Below, piece after piece: positions 1-6,839 of a stretch of 7,994 nt of DNA. Origin of the DNA: Actinobacteria bacterium RBG_16_64_13 (GTDB taxonomy: Bacteria > Actinomycetota > Thermoleophilia > RBG-16-64-13); NCBI GenBank assembly GCA_001768675.1, contig MELN01000050.1, positions 12,242-20,235 on the forward strand, in the 5' to 3' direction. The translations under genes were made by a program, and so were the position numbers. The notes under the pieces are model-generated. The model was not told where the DNA came from, ran no database searches, and was given only the letters and a program-made list of their open reading frames with translations. Each line of letters begins with the position of its first letter. Position 1 is the first letter of the stretch.

Positions 1-17
1 GAGGAGGAGAGGGCCGA

Positions 18-794
18 ATGAGCGCCATTCTGGAGACAAGGGCGCTCACGAAACGCTTTGGCGGGCTGGTGGCCGTAAACAACTTCGATCTGAGCGTTGA
101 GGAAGGGGAGATCCTCGGTCTCATAGGGCCCAACGGAGCCGGCAAGAGCACGGTCTTCGCGCTCGCCAGCGGATTTCTGCCGGTGACCAGCGGTCAGGTT
201 GTCTTCGAAGGCAAGGACATCACCGGTCACGCGCCGTTTCGCATAGCCAGGGCGGGTATCGCCAGGGTGTTCCAGCAAGCCTTGACCTTCGAGGGCATGA
301 CGGTTCTCGACAACGTGCTTGTAGGCTTTCACAAGCGGCACCAAGCCAGCCTGGCGAGCAGTGTGGTCCGGTCGGCGAGGGCGCGTTCAGAAGAGCGCGA
401 GCTGCAACAAAAGGGCATGGAGATCCTTGAGTTCATGGGGATCGCCGCGCTCCGCGACGAGGAGCCCCAGAGCCTGCCCCACGGCCACCAGAAAGCCCTC
501 GGTGTGGCCGTCGCGCTGGCTTCGAATCCGAGACTGCTGTTGCTGGACGAGCCGGCGACAGGGATGAACCCGAGCGAATCGGACATGATGATTGATCACA
601 TCCGGAGGGTGCGGGAACGGGGCACCACCGTGGTGGTCGTGGAGCATGACATGAGGGTGGTCAAGAGCGTTTGCGACCGGCTGGTCTGCATGAACTTCGG
701 GCAGAAGCTCTGCGAGGGCCATCCCGACTTCGTCACCTCCCACCCGGAGGTATGCGAAGCCTATCTCGGGAAGGGAGCCGTCAGTGCTGCTTGA
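18..794 (+). CDS. livG: Branched-chain amino acid-type ABC transporter ATPase, LivG-like
   Basis: Cytoplasmic ATPase that would power one half of a LivFGHM-type (HAAT family) importer for branched-chain amino acids or other small carboxylates or amides. The 258-residue protein has Walker A GPNGAGKS at 37-44, a Q-loop at RVFQQ (83-87), an ABC signature in the degenerate LivG form LPHGHQ (about 153-158), Walker B LLLLDEP (173-179) and the switch histidine in VVVVEHD (H210). Length and the signature form are normal for LivG. A strong purine-rich ribosome site (GAGGAGG, within bases 1-10) precedes the ATG. The gene sits at the window edge, so the permease genes and the periplasmic binding protein are presumably upstream. 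The substrate cannot be read from the ATPase. Its last 11 bases overlap livF, which indicates translational coupling. Family assignment is secure; the exact ligand is unknown. Confidence 0.95.
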   Translation: MSAILETRALTKRFGGLVAVNNFDLSVEEGEILGLIGPNGAGKSTVFALASGFLPVTSGQVVFEGKDITGHAPFRIARAGIARVFQQALTFEGMTVLDNVLVGFHKRHQASLASSVVRSARARSEERELQQKGMEILEFMGIAALRDEEPQSLPHGHQKALGVAVALASNPRLLLLDEPATGMNPSESDMMIDHIRRVRERGTTVVVVEHDMRVVKSVCDRLVCMNFGQKLCEGHPDFVTSHPEVCEAYLGKGAVSAA

Positions 795-1491
795 GGTGAC
801 CGACCTGGTGTGCAAATACAAGTCGGCCGTAGCCCTCAAGGGCGTCAGCTGCAAGGTCGGCGAAGGCGAAGTGGTCGCGCTGGTGGGCGCAAATGGCGCG
901 GGCAAGACCACGTTGCTTCGCGCTCTCTCGGGTCTCATGAATCCTGCCGCCGGACACATAAGCTTCTCGGGGCAGCGGATCGACGGGCATCGCCCCCATG
1001 AAATCGTCAAGCTGGGCATGGCCCATGTTCCCGAAGGCCGCATGGTCATCGCCACCATGAGCGTGCTCGACAACATCAAGATGGGAGCCTATCTGCGCAA
1101 AGACAGCAGGCAGGTGCAGACGGACATCGACAAGATGTATGAATACTTCCCTGTGCTGAAGGAGCGGCGCAATCAGTCCGCGGGGAGTCTCTCCGGTGGA
1201 GAGCAGCAGATGCTGGCAGTCGCTCGGGCGCTCATGAGCTCTCCCCGACTGGTTCTCATGGACGAACCGAGCATGGGCCTCTCTCCGAAGCTGGTCGAGA
1301 CCGTGCGTGACATCGTGGTGAGCATGCATGAGCGGGGCTTGGGGATCCTCCTGGTCGAGCAGAATGCCGTCATGGCCTTGAGTGTGGCCGACCGAGCCTA
1401 CGTTCTGGAGGTCGGCAAAGTGGTACTGGAGGGCGAGGCCCAGGCGATCGCCCAGGACGAAGGCGTCAGGCGTGCCTACCTTGGGGGATAG
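784..1491 (+). CDS. livF: Branched-chain amino acid-type ABC transporter ATPase, LivF-like
   Basis: Second ATPase of the same importer, expected to pair with LivG under a LivH/LivM-type permease dimer. The 235-residue protein has Walker A GANGAGKT at 35-42, the LivF hallmark VPEGR at 82-86, the signature LSGGE at 136-140 and Walker B LVLMDEP at about 156-162. The segment LLVEQN at about 189-194 carries glutamine at the usual H-loop histidine position, as is normal in LivF. The start is a GTG inside the end of livG, supported by AAGGGAG at 771-777 with 6-base spacing. The flavoprotein gene downstream probably begins within the last 20 bases of livF, so livG, livF and the flavoprotein gene look like one transcript. 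Substrate is not determinable. Confidence 0.95.
   Translation: MLLEVTDLVCKYKSAVALKGVSCKVGEGEVVALVGANGAGKTTLLRALSGLMNPAAGHISFSGQRIDGHRPHEIVKLGMAHVPEGRMVIATMSVLDNIKMGAYLRKDSRQVQTDIDKMYEYFPVLKERRNQSAGSLSGGEQQMLAVARALMSSPRLVLMDEPSMGLSPKLVETVRDIVVSMHERGLGILLVEQNAVMALSVADRAYVLEVGKVVLEGEAQAIAQDEGVRRAYLGG
1454..1463 (+). promoter_or_regulatory. Ribosome binding site for the flavoprotein gene, inside livF
   Basis: AGGACGAAGG lies 8 bases upstream of the GTG at 1472 and within the livF coding sequence. It supports a GTG start at 1472 over the far-upstream ATG at 1382. Placement is by eye. Confidence 0.45.
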
Positions 1492-2947
1492 CGCCGACCT
1501 AGTGATCATCGGTGGCGGCGGTTCCGGCCTCGCTGCTGCTGTGAGAGCCAGGGAGATCGGCATTCGTGACGTGGTCGTCCTGGAGAAGACCGCTCGGCCG
1601 GGCGGGAACGCCTGGCTCGCCGTGGTCATGATGGGCCTGGGCGACCCCGATGAGCTCTCGGCCGACATGACGGCCTGGCGCGACCGGACCTTCACGGCAA
1701 TGATGCGATTTGGCGACTGGACGCTTGATGCGAAGCTTGTGCGTGCCTTTGTCGACAAATACCCTCAAGTCGTCGCGTGGCTCACCGATAGGGGCATGCA
1801 ACTCGAGACCGGCGGTTTTGAAGTCGGCGGCCGGCAGTTCACGATCCTTCGCATGCCGGAACGGAAGGGAGGCTACCGAGTCAGCGATCCGTCCCGGGGG
1901 CCGGGCTTCATCGGTAGCACGGCCGGTGATCTACTGCTCGAGGATTGCCAGAAGCTTGGGGTGCGGATCCTCACGAAGACTAGAGCGACCAAAATTCTGC
2001 TCGGCGAATCCGGTAAGGAGGTGCGGGGAGTGCTGGTCTCCGGACCCGACGGAGAGCGGACGATAAGAGCACCCAGGGTGATCCTCGCCGCCGGCGGCTT
2101 CGGAGCGAACGAAGAGATGATGAGGAAGTACTTCCCCGAGCACTTCCGTGGAGAGGGCCCGATCAATACGCTGTGTGGCGGTTCCTCCACCGGCGACGGC
2201 ATAGCCATGGCGCAGGATATCGGTCTGGCTATGGGAGAAGACATGGATCCGGGCATCATCGGTCCGGGTCATCATCCCTGGCGTCACGGCCTCCACGAAG
2301 CTCTACTGCGGCCGGAGACGCTCTGGGTCAACAGGAACGGCGAGCGCTTCATAAACGAGGCCGTGAGCTTTATGGCCGGCCCTGCGCTCATGAGGCAACC
2401 CGGCGCTATTCTGTACGCCCTCCTTGACTCCGGCATCAAAGAACACATCCAGGCCAATCCGAGTCCGCGGCAGGTGCAGATGGGCGGGGAGGAGTGGCTT
2501 CGCGCGCTGGACAAGGATCTCGAGATAGAAGCCGGCTGGAACAGAAACGTGTCGGCGGTCGCCGGTTCGTGGGACGAGCTGGCGCAGAAGATCGGAGTGA
2601 ACGCCGAGGTTCTTCGGGCGACGGTAGACCGGTACAACGCCTTGTGCGGCCAGGGCCGCGACGCTGATTTCGTCAAAGACTCTCGTTACTTGATGCCCCT
2701 GCGCACCCCGCCCTACTGCGCCATCCTGGGTGTGCGGTTCTGTCACGGGACTGAAGGGGGCGTGAAGGTGAACGAGCGGATGGAAGTGACGGGTCGGGCG
2801 GGGCTGCGCATCGAGGGGCTCTACGCGACCGGCGACAACACGAGCGGGTGGGTGACAGAGTGGGGCGTTCCCGGCACTACCCTTGCCTTCGCCTTCACCT
2901 CGGGTTACATGGCTGCCGAAAGCGCTGCTGCCAATGCCGGCGGGTAG
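1472..2947 (+). CDS. FAD-dependent oxidoreductase, fumarate reductase/succinate dehydrogenase flavoprotein-like (FAD_binding_2)
   Basis: Predicted soluble flavoprotein of the FAD_binding_2 family, which includes fumarate reductase-type, 3-ketosteroid dehydrogenase-type and tricarballylate dehydrogenase-type enzymes. With the GTG start it is 491 residues. The dinucleotide-binding motif DLVIIGGGGSG ends at residue 19, as expected for an N-terminal Rossmann fold. It is followed by LEKTARPGGNAW (about 38-48), a second FAD contact AAGGFGAN (about 206-213), NRNGERFINE (287-296), which matches the region carrying the catalytic arginine in fumarate reductases, CHGTEGGVKVN (424-434), which matches the conserved HT-x-GG substrate loop, and YATGDNTSG (451-459) near the C-terminus. 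There is no signal peptide, haem domain or FMN-attachment domain, so it is not a complete periplasmic fumarate reductase. An in-frame ATG at 1382 would add 30 residues unlike the family and overlap livF by 110 bases; TTG at 1481 is another option. Substrate unknown, but its place after a LivFG importer suggests it acts on the imported compound. Confidence 0.88.
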   Translation: MPTLGDSADLVIIGGGGSGLAAAVRAREIGIRDVVVLEKTARPGGNAWLAVVMMGLGDPDELSADMTAWRDRTFTAMMRFGDWTLDAKLVRAFVDKYPQVVAWLTDRGMQLETGGFEVGGRQFTILRMPERKGGYRVSDPSRGPGFIGSTAGDLLLEDCQKLGVRILTKTRATKILLGESGKEVRGVLVSGPDGERTIRAPRVILAAGGFGANEEMMRKYFPEHFRGEGPINTLCGGSSTGDGIAMAQDIGLAMGEDMDPGIIGPGHHPWRHGLHEALLRPETLWVNRNGERFINEAVSFMAGPALMRQPGAILYALLDSGIKEHIQANPSPRQVQMGGEEWLRALDKDLEIEAGWNRNVSAVAGSWDELAQKIGVNAEVLRATVDRYNALCGQGRDADFVKDSRYLMPLRTPPYCAILGVRFCHGTEGGVKVNERMEVTGRAGLRIEGLYATGDNTSGWVTEWGVPGTTLAFAFTSGYMAAESAAANAGG

Positions 2948-2977
2948 CGATACCACTACCCTCTTGAAAAGGAGAAC

Positions 2978-3901
2978 ATGATGAAGGAGTACGCCGATCT
3001 GCTGTTGAGCTCGATGGTAGCCCATGATCCATCGATGCTCCCACTGGCAGACCGCTACGCCGCGACCGAGAACTCGGTGGCAGGGTCGCTCAACATGATG
3101 AGCGCTTGGCGAACGGTGACAGGCGTGAAGCAGGTCGGGCAGTACGTCATCGACGAACCGGCAGGTCAGCTACTCCTCACCGCGAATGTCGACGAGGGGG
3201 GCATGTCCACTGTGTTCTGCGCCCGGTTGAAGGTCGCAGACGAGAAGTTGACGGAACTGGAGCTCTACAATACCCGTTGCCGGGCCGGTGCGGGTTTCGT
3301 CATGCTTGCCGACGAGATCGGCACCTTTCCCAGTGGCTGGACCTCGCCGATTCCCCCGGGACAGAAGGCAACCAAGGACGAGCTATTCCAGTTGGGCAGG
3401 GCGATCTTCGACACCAGTCTCCCCGCGCCCGAAGCTTCCCCTGACTGCGTCCTTATGGAGGCGGGCGGGATAGTGTTCGAGGATGCGGACTATCTGGATG
3501 CCCTGTTTGGCGAGGAGACAAAGACGAGAACCTCCGCCGAGAAGGTGAGCATACCCGCGGGTCTGATGCCCGGTAGACCGATGGATCCCAATGCGCGCGT
3601 TGTCGTCGTCGACGAAGACCAGGGGATAGTGGTCGCTATTGGAGTGGTCCCCGGGTTTGTTTCCCCGTACGTGATCACGAATGCGACGGAATCCTGCTTC
3701 GTGCCGGCGGCCATGATAGACATGCACTACCGAACGCTCGATCCTGGCTTGTTCAAGAACCGCCAGGTCCTAGTGGAGATGCCGGCCGTGGCTATCACGG
3801 TCGAGTTGGCCCGGCTTCATTCAGGCAAGATCCAAGGGCTGCAGATGTTCAGCAACCTGCAGGGGCCGGGCGGCGGAACCCCTTGGGTCACGGCCCAATA
3901 G
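2978..3901 (+). CDS. Uncharacterised protein, possibly NTF2/SnoaL-like
   Basis: A 307-residue protein without a recognisable catalytic motif, signal peptide or membrane segment. The N-terminal part has the pattern of an NTF2/SnoaL-like alpha+beta domain: a first helix, then DRYAATEN (about 24-31), a tryptophan (W43), a YVIDEPAGQ strand-turn and a strand ending in RLKVADEKLTELELYNTR (to about 100). The C-terminal part repeats a similar logic, with ARVVVVDEDQG and a final ARLHSGKIQGLQMF strand ending in PGGGTPW. This suggests two related halves. Such proteins can be small-molecule isomerases, hydratases or binding proteins; here the function is inferred only from fold-like patterns. AAAAGGAG ends 3 bases before the ATG at 2978 and 6 bases before a second ATG at 2981, so 2981 may be the true start. 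The gene follows the flavoprotein gene by 30 bases in the same direction, which suggests co-transcription and a linked substrate. Confidence 0.75.
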   Translation: MMKEYADLLLSSMVAHDPSMLPLADRYAATENSVAGSLNMMSAWRTVTGVKQVGQYVIDEPAGQLLLTANVDEGGMSTVFCARLKVADEKLTELELYNTRCRAGAGFVMLADEIGTFPSGWTSPIPPGQKATKDELFQLGRAIFDTSLPAPEASPDCVLMEAGGIVFEDADYLDALFGEETKTRTSAEKVSIPAGLMPGRPMDPNARVVVVDEDQGIVVAIGVVPGFVSPYVITNATESCFVPAAMIDMHYRTLDPGLFKNRQVLVEMPAVAITVELARLHSGKIQGLQMFSNLQGPGGGTPWVTAQ

Positions 3902-3903
3902 GA

Positions 3904-4623
3904 TCACCCGAGGATCGATAACCCGGCGGCAGCCGCAAATCCGAGCACAGTGAACAGGCCCACCAGCCTGCCGCCATGCTCAAAGGCCTCCGGCATCATC
4001 GCGTCGGCCAGCATAGTGAGCATGGCTCCGGCCGCGAAGGCCTGCACGATGCCCCCATCGGTAGCGGGGACCCACTGGACAAGGTCGTAGCCCAGCACTG
4101 CCCCGGCGGCCGAGACCAGGACCATGGCGATCCACATCCAGAGAACGTTGCGCCGGGAGTGGCCCGCGGCGGCGAGGTTCACCGTTCCGGCGACTCCCTC
4201 CGGCAGGTTCGAGACGAAGACCGCCGCGAGGAAGGCCACACTTACGGAGCCGCCCAGGGCTAGGCCGATCCCCAGAACGAGCGACTCGGGGATAGCGTCG
4301 AGCAGCGTGCCGATGAAGATGGCCGCACCCGACCCCCCCTCCTTCTTGCCAACGATCTTCTTGCGGTGCTCGCCGCCCATACGGTCCACCAGCCAATCGA
4401 CCGAGAAGAAGACCGCCGCGCCCAGAACGAAGGCTACGGGCATCCCCCAGCCGGCGATGGCCGACTCGGGCACCAACTCGTACGCGATGGCGCTGATCAG
4501 GGCGCCGGCGCCGAACCCCATGATCAACCCGATGGTTCGGGTGGAGAGTCCACGCCCGGCAAGCACATAGCCGATCAGCAACGAGCTTGCCGCCAATCCT
4601 CCCCAAAGCAAGGCACCGATCAT
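3904..4623 (-). CDS. ZIP-family divalent metal transporter
   Basis: Integral membrane protein of the ZIP family, which moves zinc, iron or other divalent metals into the cytoplasm. The chosen start gives 239 residues with about eight hydrophobic segments (near 4-22, 31-50, 60-79, 100-123, 126-150, 160-178, 190-210 and 219-237), matching the ZIP topology. A charged loop after segment 3 (GGEHRKKIVGKKEGG, about 83-97) stands where ZIP proteins carry the variable loop. The signature segments are DAIPESLVLG (109-118), equivalent to HNxPEG in helix 4, SNLPEGVAG (138-146) in helix 5, and AGAMLTMLADAMMPEA near 198-213. The usual metal-binding histidines of helices 4 and 5 are replaced by Asp109 and Ser138, while Glu113 and Glu142 remain. 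The start at 4623 is favoured by AAGGGAG with 6-base spacing; an upstream ATG at 4668 would add 15 polar residues. It converges on the preceding gene with 2 bases between stops. Metal specificity is not evident. Confidence 0.88.
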   Translation of the reverse strand: MIGALLWGGLAASSLLIGYVLAGRGLSTRTIGLIMGFGAGALISAIAYELVPESAIAGWGMPVAFVLGAAVFFSVDWLVDRMGGEHRKKIVGKKEGGSGAAIFIGTLLDAIPESLVLGIGLALGGSVSVAFLAAVFVSNLPEGVAGTVNLAAAGHSRRNVLWMWIAMVLVSAAGAVLGYDLVQWVPATDGGIVQAFAAGAMLTMLADAMMPEAFEHGGRLVGLFTVLGFAAAAGLSILG

Positions 4624-4629
4624 GGACAT

Positions 4630-4638
4630 CTCCCTTCT
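4630..4638 (-). promoter_or_regulatory. Ribosome binding site of the ZIP transporter gene
   Basis: On the minus strand AGAAGGGAG ends 6 bases before the ATG at 4623 and directly abuts another ATG at 4629. The spacing selects 4623 as the likely start and argues against the longer form from 4668. Confidence 0.6.
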
Positions 4639-4675
4639 TGTGCCTGCGCCCACGATAGCAGCACTCATCCCAGGA

Positions 4676-4705
4676 CTTACATGAGGTGGGCTCGCGCATT
4701 ATCAT
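4676..4705 (+). promoter_or_regulatory. Candidate sigma70-like promoter for the thiolase block, in a divergent intergenic region
   Basis: CTTACA (4676-4681) and TATCAT (4700-4705) are separated by 18 bases, matching the -35 consensus at 4 of 6 and the -10 consensus at 5 of 6. They lie in the only AT-rich patch of the 146-base region between the divergent ZIP and thiolase genes. Read on the minus strand the same patch contains TATGATAAT, a good -10 candidate for the ZIP gene, so overlapping divergent promoters are possible. This is a match by eye in a GC-rich genome whose consensus is unknown. Confidence 0.3.
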
Positions 4706-4757
4706 AGAACGCTACACCAAGGGACAGGTCCGACTCGCTGTACTTACTACCCGGCAC

Positions 4758-4765
4758 AAGAGGGG
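4758..4765 (+). promoter_or_regulatory. Ribosome binding site of the thiolase-like gene
   Basis: AAGAGGGG lies 4 bases before the ATG at 4770 and supports that start over the in-frame GTG at 4686, which lacks a comparable site and would add 28 residues unlike the family. Confidence 0.5.
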
Positions 4766-4769
4766 ACAG

Positions 4770-6206
4770 ATGATCAAGTTCAGTCAGCAACAGCTCAAGA
4801 CGCCGAAGTTCATGCGGCCCGTGTATCTGGTGACTGCCGGCCAGTCCAAGTACGGCAGGGCCATCCCGGAAAAGAGAACCGAAGAATTGTGCATCGACGC
4901 CCTGACCATGGCAGCCGAGTTGCTCAACCTCACCCCGGCCGAACTCAAGAAGTACATCCACACCTGCTACTACGGCCATTTTGCCGACCACTTCGGCGAC
5001 CAGCTTCTTGGCGAGGCCGTGATCCACGACCGTCTTGGGCTGGATCCTCTTGGCAACGTCGGCATCAAGTCGGGCGGCGCGACGGGCGGGTCGACTCTGT
5101 GGGAGGCCGCGAAGGCGGTGGCTTCCGGCTATTCGGACTGCGTTCTCGCCATGGGCTGGGAGCGCATGGACGAAGTCCCCACCGACGAGGGCAACTTCCT
5201 GATCGCCTGCGCGGCCGACAGGGACTGGGAATCTCCCATGGGCCAGATATACACAGGCTACTACGCGGTCATGGCCCAGAAGTACTGGCAGGTATTCGGC
5301 AAGGCCGAGGCTTCGTTTCGGCGCACTCTCGCCGAGATCTCCGTCAAGCATCACGGGTACGCCCGGTTCAACCCGTTCGCGCACGGCGCCATGAAGATCA
5401 CCGTTGATGATGTTCTCATGTCGCCGATGGTCGCCGACCCGCTACGGGCTCTCGATGCGTGCCTCATGAGCGTGGGGGCGGCCTGCGCGATCCTCTGCGA
5501 CGAGGACACGGCCATGGAGCTGACCGAGAACACCAAAAACAAGCCGCTCCGCATCTGGGTGACCGCCGGTTCGCACACCCTGCGCCCCGCGGACAGACGG
5601 ACCATGGAGATTCCCCTGCTGCCCAACGAGACGGCCGACCAGTACAAGAAGCTGGGCAAGGAATTTCCCGGAGCCGACCGGTATCCGGGCTTCACCGGCT
5701 TTCTTGCCGCGCGTATCGCTGCGTACTACGCGTACCGCATGACGGGCGTCACCGACCCCACCGCGGATTTCGACGTCATCGAACTGCACGACGCCTTCAC
5801 CATAAGCGACGTGCAGACCTACGAGGACATCGGAATCCGGCCGTACGGCCACGGACGTGACTATGTGGAGTCCGGCGACTGCTACCACACCAACCCGCAC
5901 ACCGGCAGGCCGGGCAAGCTGCCCTCGAACCTCTCCGGCGGGCTGATCGGGTGCATGCACGCGGTGGGAGCCAGCGGCATCATGCAGGTCTTCGAGATCG
6001 CGAGCCACCTGTGGGGGCGGTGGGCGGAAGTCCACGGGGACGAGAAGCGGTGGAAGGAGTTCGGCAGGGAGAAGCCGGCAGACTGGACCGACCTGCAGGT
6101 GACAGGGGCGAAGAGGGCCCTTTCCGTCAGCCATGCGGGTGTGGGCTCGCACGTGACGGCGACCGTACTCATGGATCCTGATCATCTGCTCAAGAAAGAC
6201 GCGTGA
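4770..6206 (+). CDS. Thiolase-fold protein of the SCP-x/lipid-transfer type lacking the catalytic cysteine
   Basis: Thiolase-superfamily protein related to SCP-x/acetyl-CoA acetyltransferase-like enzymes, predicted to make or break a carbon-carbon bond on an acyl-CoA. From the ATG at 4770 it has 478 residues, longer than the roughly 390-400 of typical SCP-x-type thiolases; extra sequence appears near 285-310 and 415-443. The region normally reading A-C-A-S-G is GGATG (102-106), with glycine 103 in place of the nucleophilic cysteine, followed by the conserved SG-x-x-D-x-V-L-x-x-G-x-E-R-M pattern. Later family landmarks are ELHDAF (338-343), GGLIGCMHAVGASG (390-403), which keeps the active-site histidine (H397) with the usual GHP altered to MHA, and SVSHAGVGSHV (452-462), where the second catalytic cysteine is also missing. 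The DUF35 gene 12 bases downstream is its likely structural partner. Loss of the cysteine argues against classical thiolysis and for a retro-aldolase-like role similar to Ltp2. Fold is secure; reaction is inferred. Confidence 0.88.
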   Translation: MIKFSQQQLKTPKFMRPVYLVTAGQSKYGRAIPEKRTEELCIDALTMAAELLNLTPAELKKYIHTCYYGHFADHFGDQLLGEAVIHDRLGLDPLGNVGIKSGGATGGSTLWEAAKAVASGYSDCVLAMGWERMDEVPTDEGNFLIACAADRDWESPMGQIYTGYYAVMAQKYWQVFGKAEASFRRTLAEISVKHHGYARFNPFAHGAMKITVDDVLMSPMVADPLRALDACLMSVGAACAILCDEDTAMELTENTKNKPLRIWVTAGSHTLRPADRRTMEIPLLPNETADQYKKLGKEFPGADRYPGFTGFLAARIAAYYAYRMTGVTDPTADFDVIELHDAFTISDVQTYEDIGIRPYGHGRDYVESGDCYHTNPHTGRPGKLPSNLSGGLIGCMHAVGASGIMQVFEIASHLWGRWAEVHGDEKRWKEFGREKPADWTDLQVTGAKRALSVSHAGVGSHVTATVLMDPDHLLKKDA

Positions 6207-6218
6207 GAGAGGCCGACG

Positions 6219-6809
6219 ATGAGTCAATACGGACAGGTGCAAGTCAAGGACAATCGGTACAAGTTCAGGGGCGATTTCCACCGCCTCGAGCAGCATATGC
6301 CCATAAGGAACGCGGACGAGGGCTGGAAACTGGTAGGCGTCACCAAGCCCCGGGACATGACTTATGTCCATACCTACGGGGGCGAAGCGATATTCTTCGA
6401 GTCGCTCTCCCAGGGCAAGCTCCTCGCCACCAAGTGCGAGAACCCGGCCTGCGAAGCCAACGGCTCGATCTTTCAGCCGTTTAGGATCTACTGCCCCGAC
6501 TGCCTCTCGAAGGGCACGGTCATCGACATGACCGACCTTGCGAAGAAGTCGGCCACCGTGCATACCTTCATGGTCTGTGAGAGATCGGGCGCGTTCAACA
6601 TGCTCGACAAGCCCATCCGCTTCATCAACATCGAATTCGAGAACGTGTGCACGATCCTGTTCAGCTATCTCTTGGTAGGTGAGCCCCACATGGGGATGCG
6701 GGTCGTGCCGGTGTTCAAGTATCACAACCCGACGTATACGATCCTGGATCTCTCCTGGGTGCCCGCAGGCACCAAGGCCGAGTCGCTACCCGAAGGCTTC
6801 GGATTCTAG
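6219..6809 (+). CDS. DUF35 family zinc-ribbon/OB-fold protein, partner of the thiolase-like protein
   Basis: A 196-residue protein of the DUF35 family (rubredoxin-like zinc ribbon followed by an acyl-CoA-binding-type OB fold). The ribbon is KCENPAC (C73, C78) and YCPDC (C92, C95), a C-x4-C-x13-C-x2-C arrangement. The OB-fold follows from about 97 to 180, including a TVHTFMVCERSG strand and the late WVPAG. About 60 residues precede the ribbon, longer than the short helical lead of minimal DUF35 proteins. Known relatives work as obligate partners of thiolase-fold enzymes: ChsH2 with Ltp2 in steroid side-chain cleavage, BbsA with BbsB in anaerobic toluene degradation, and the archaeal thiolase/HMG-CoA synthase complex. 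The gene starts 12 bases after the thiolase-like gene, with AGAGAGG 6 bases before the ATG, so the two are very probably made together. Substrate unknown. Confidence 0.9.
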   Translation: MSQYGQVQVKDNRYKFRGDFHRLEQHMPIRNADEGWKLVGVTKPRDMTYVHTYGGEAIFFESLSQGKLLATKCENPACEANGSIFQPFRIYCPDCLSKGTVIDMTDLAKKSATVHTFMVCERSGAFNMLDKPIRFINIEFENVCTILFSYLLVGEPHMGMRVVPVFKYHNPTYTILDLSWVPAGTKAESLPEGFGF

Positions 6810-6839
6810 GTAGGCCGCCGGCGACAGTCTGGAGGGTCG

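Noticed and set aside
1382..1471. Upstream ATG extension of the flavoprotein
   Set aside because: The 30 added residues (rich in W and R) are the out-of-frame reading of livF and precede the true N-terminal FAD-binding motif.
781..1758. 325-codon open frame on the minus strand opposite livF
   Set aside because: It lies across livF and the start of the flavoprotein gene and has low-complexity composition typical of a shadow frame.
5442..6725. 427-codon open frame on the minus strand opposite the thiolase/DUF35 genes
   Set aside because: Its translation has no recognisable family and spans two well-supported plus-strand genes; long antisense frames are common in GC-rich DNA.
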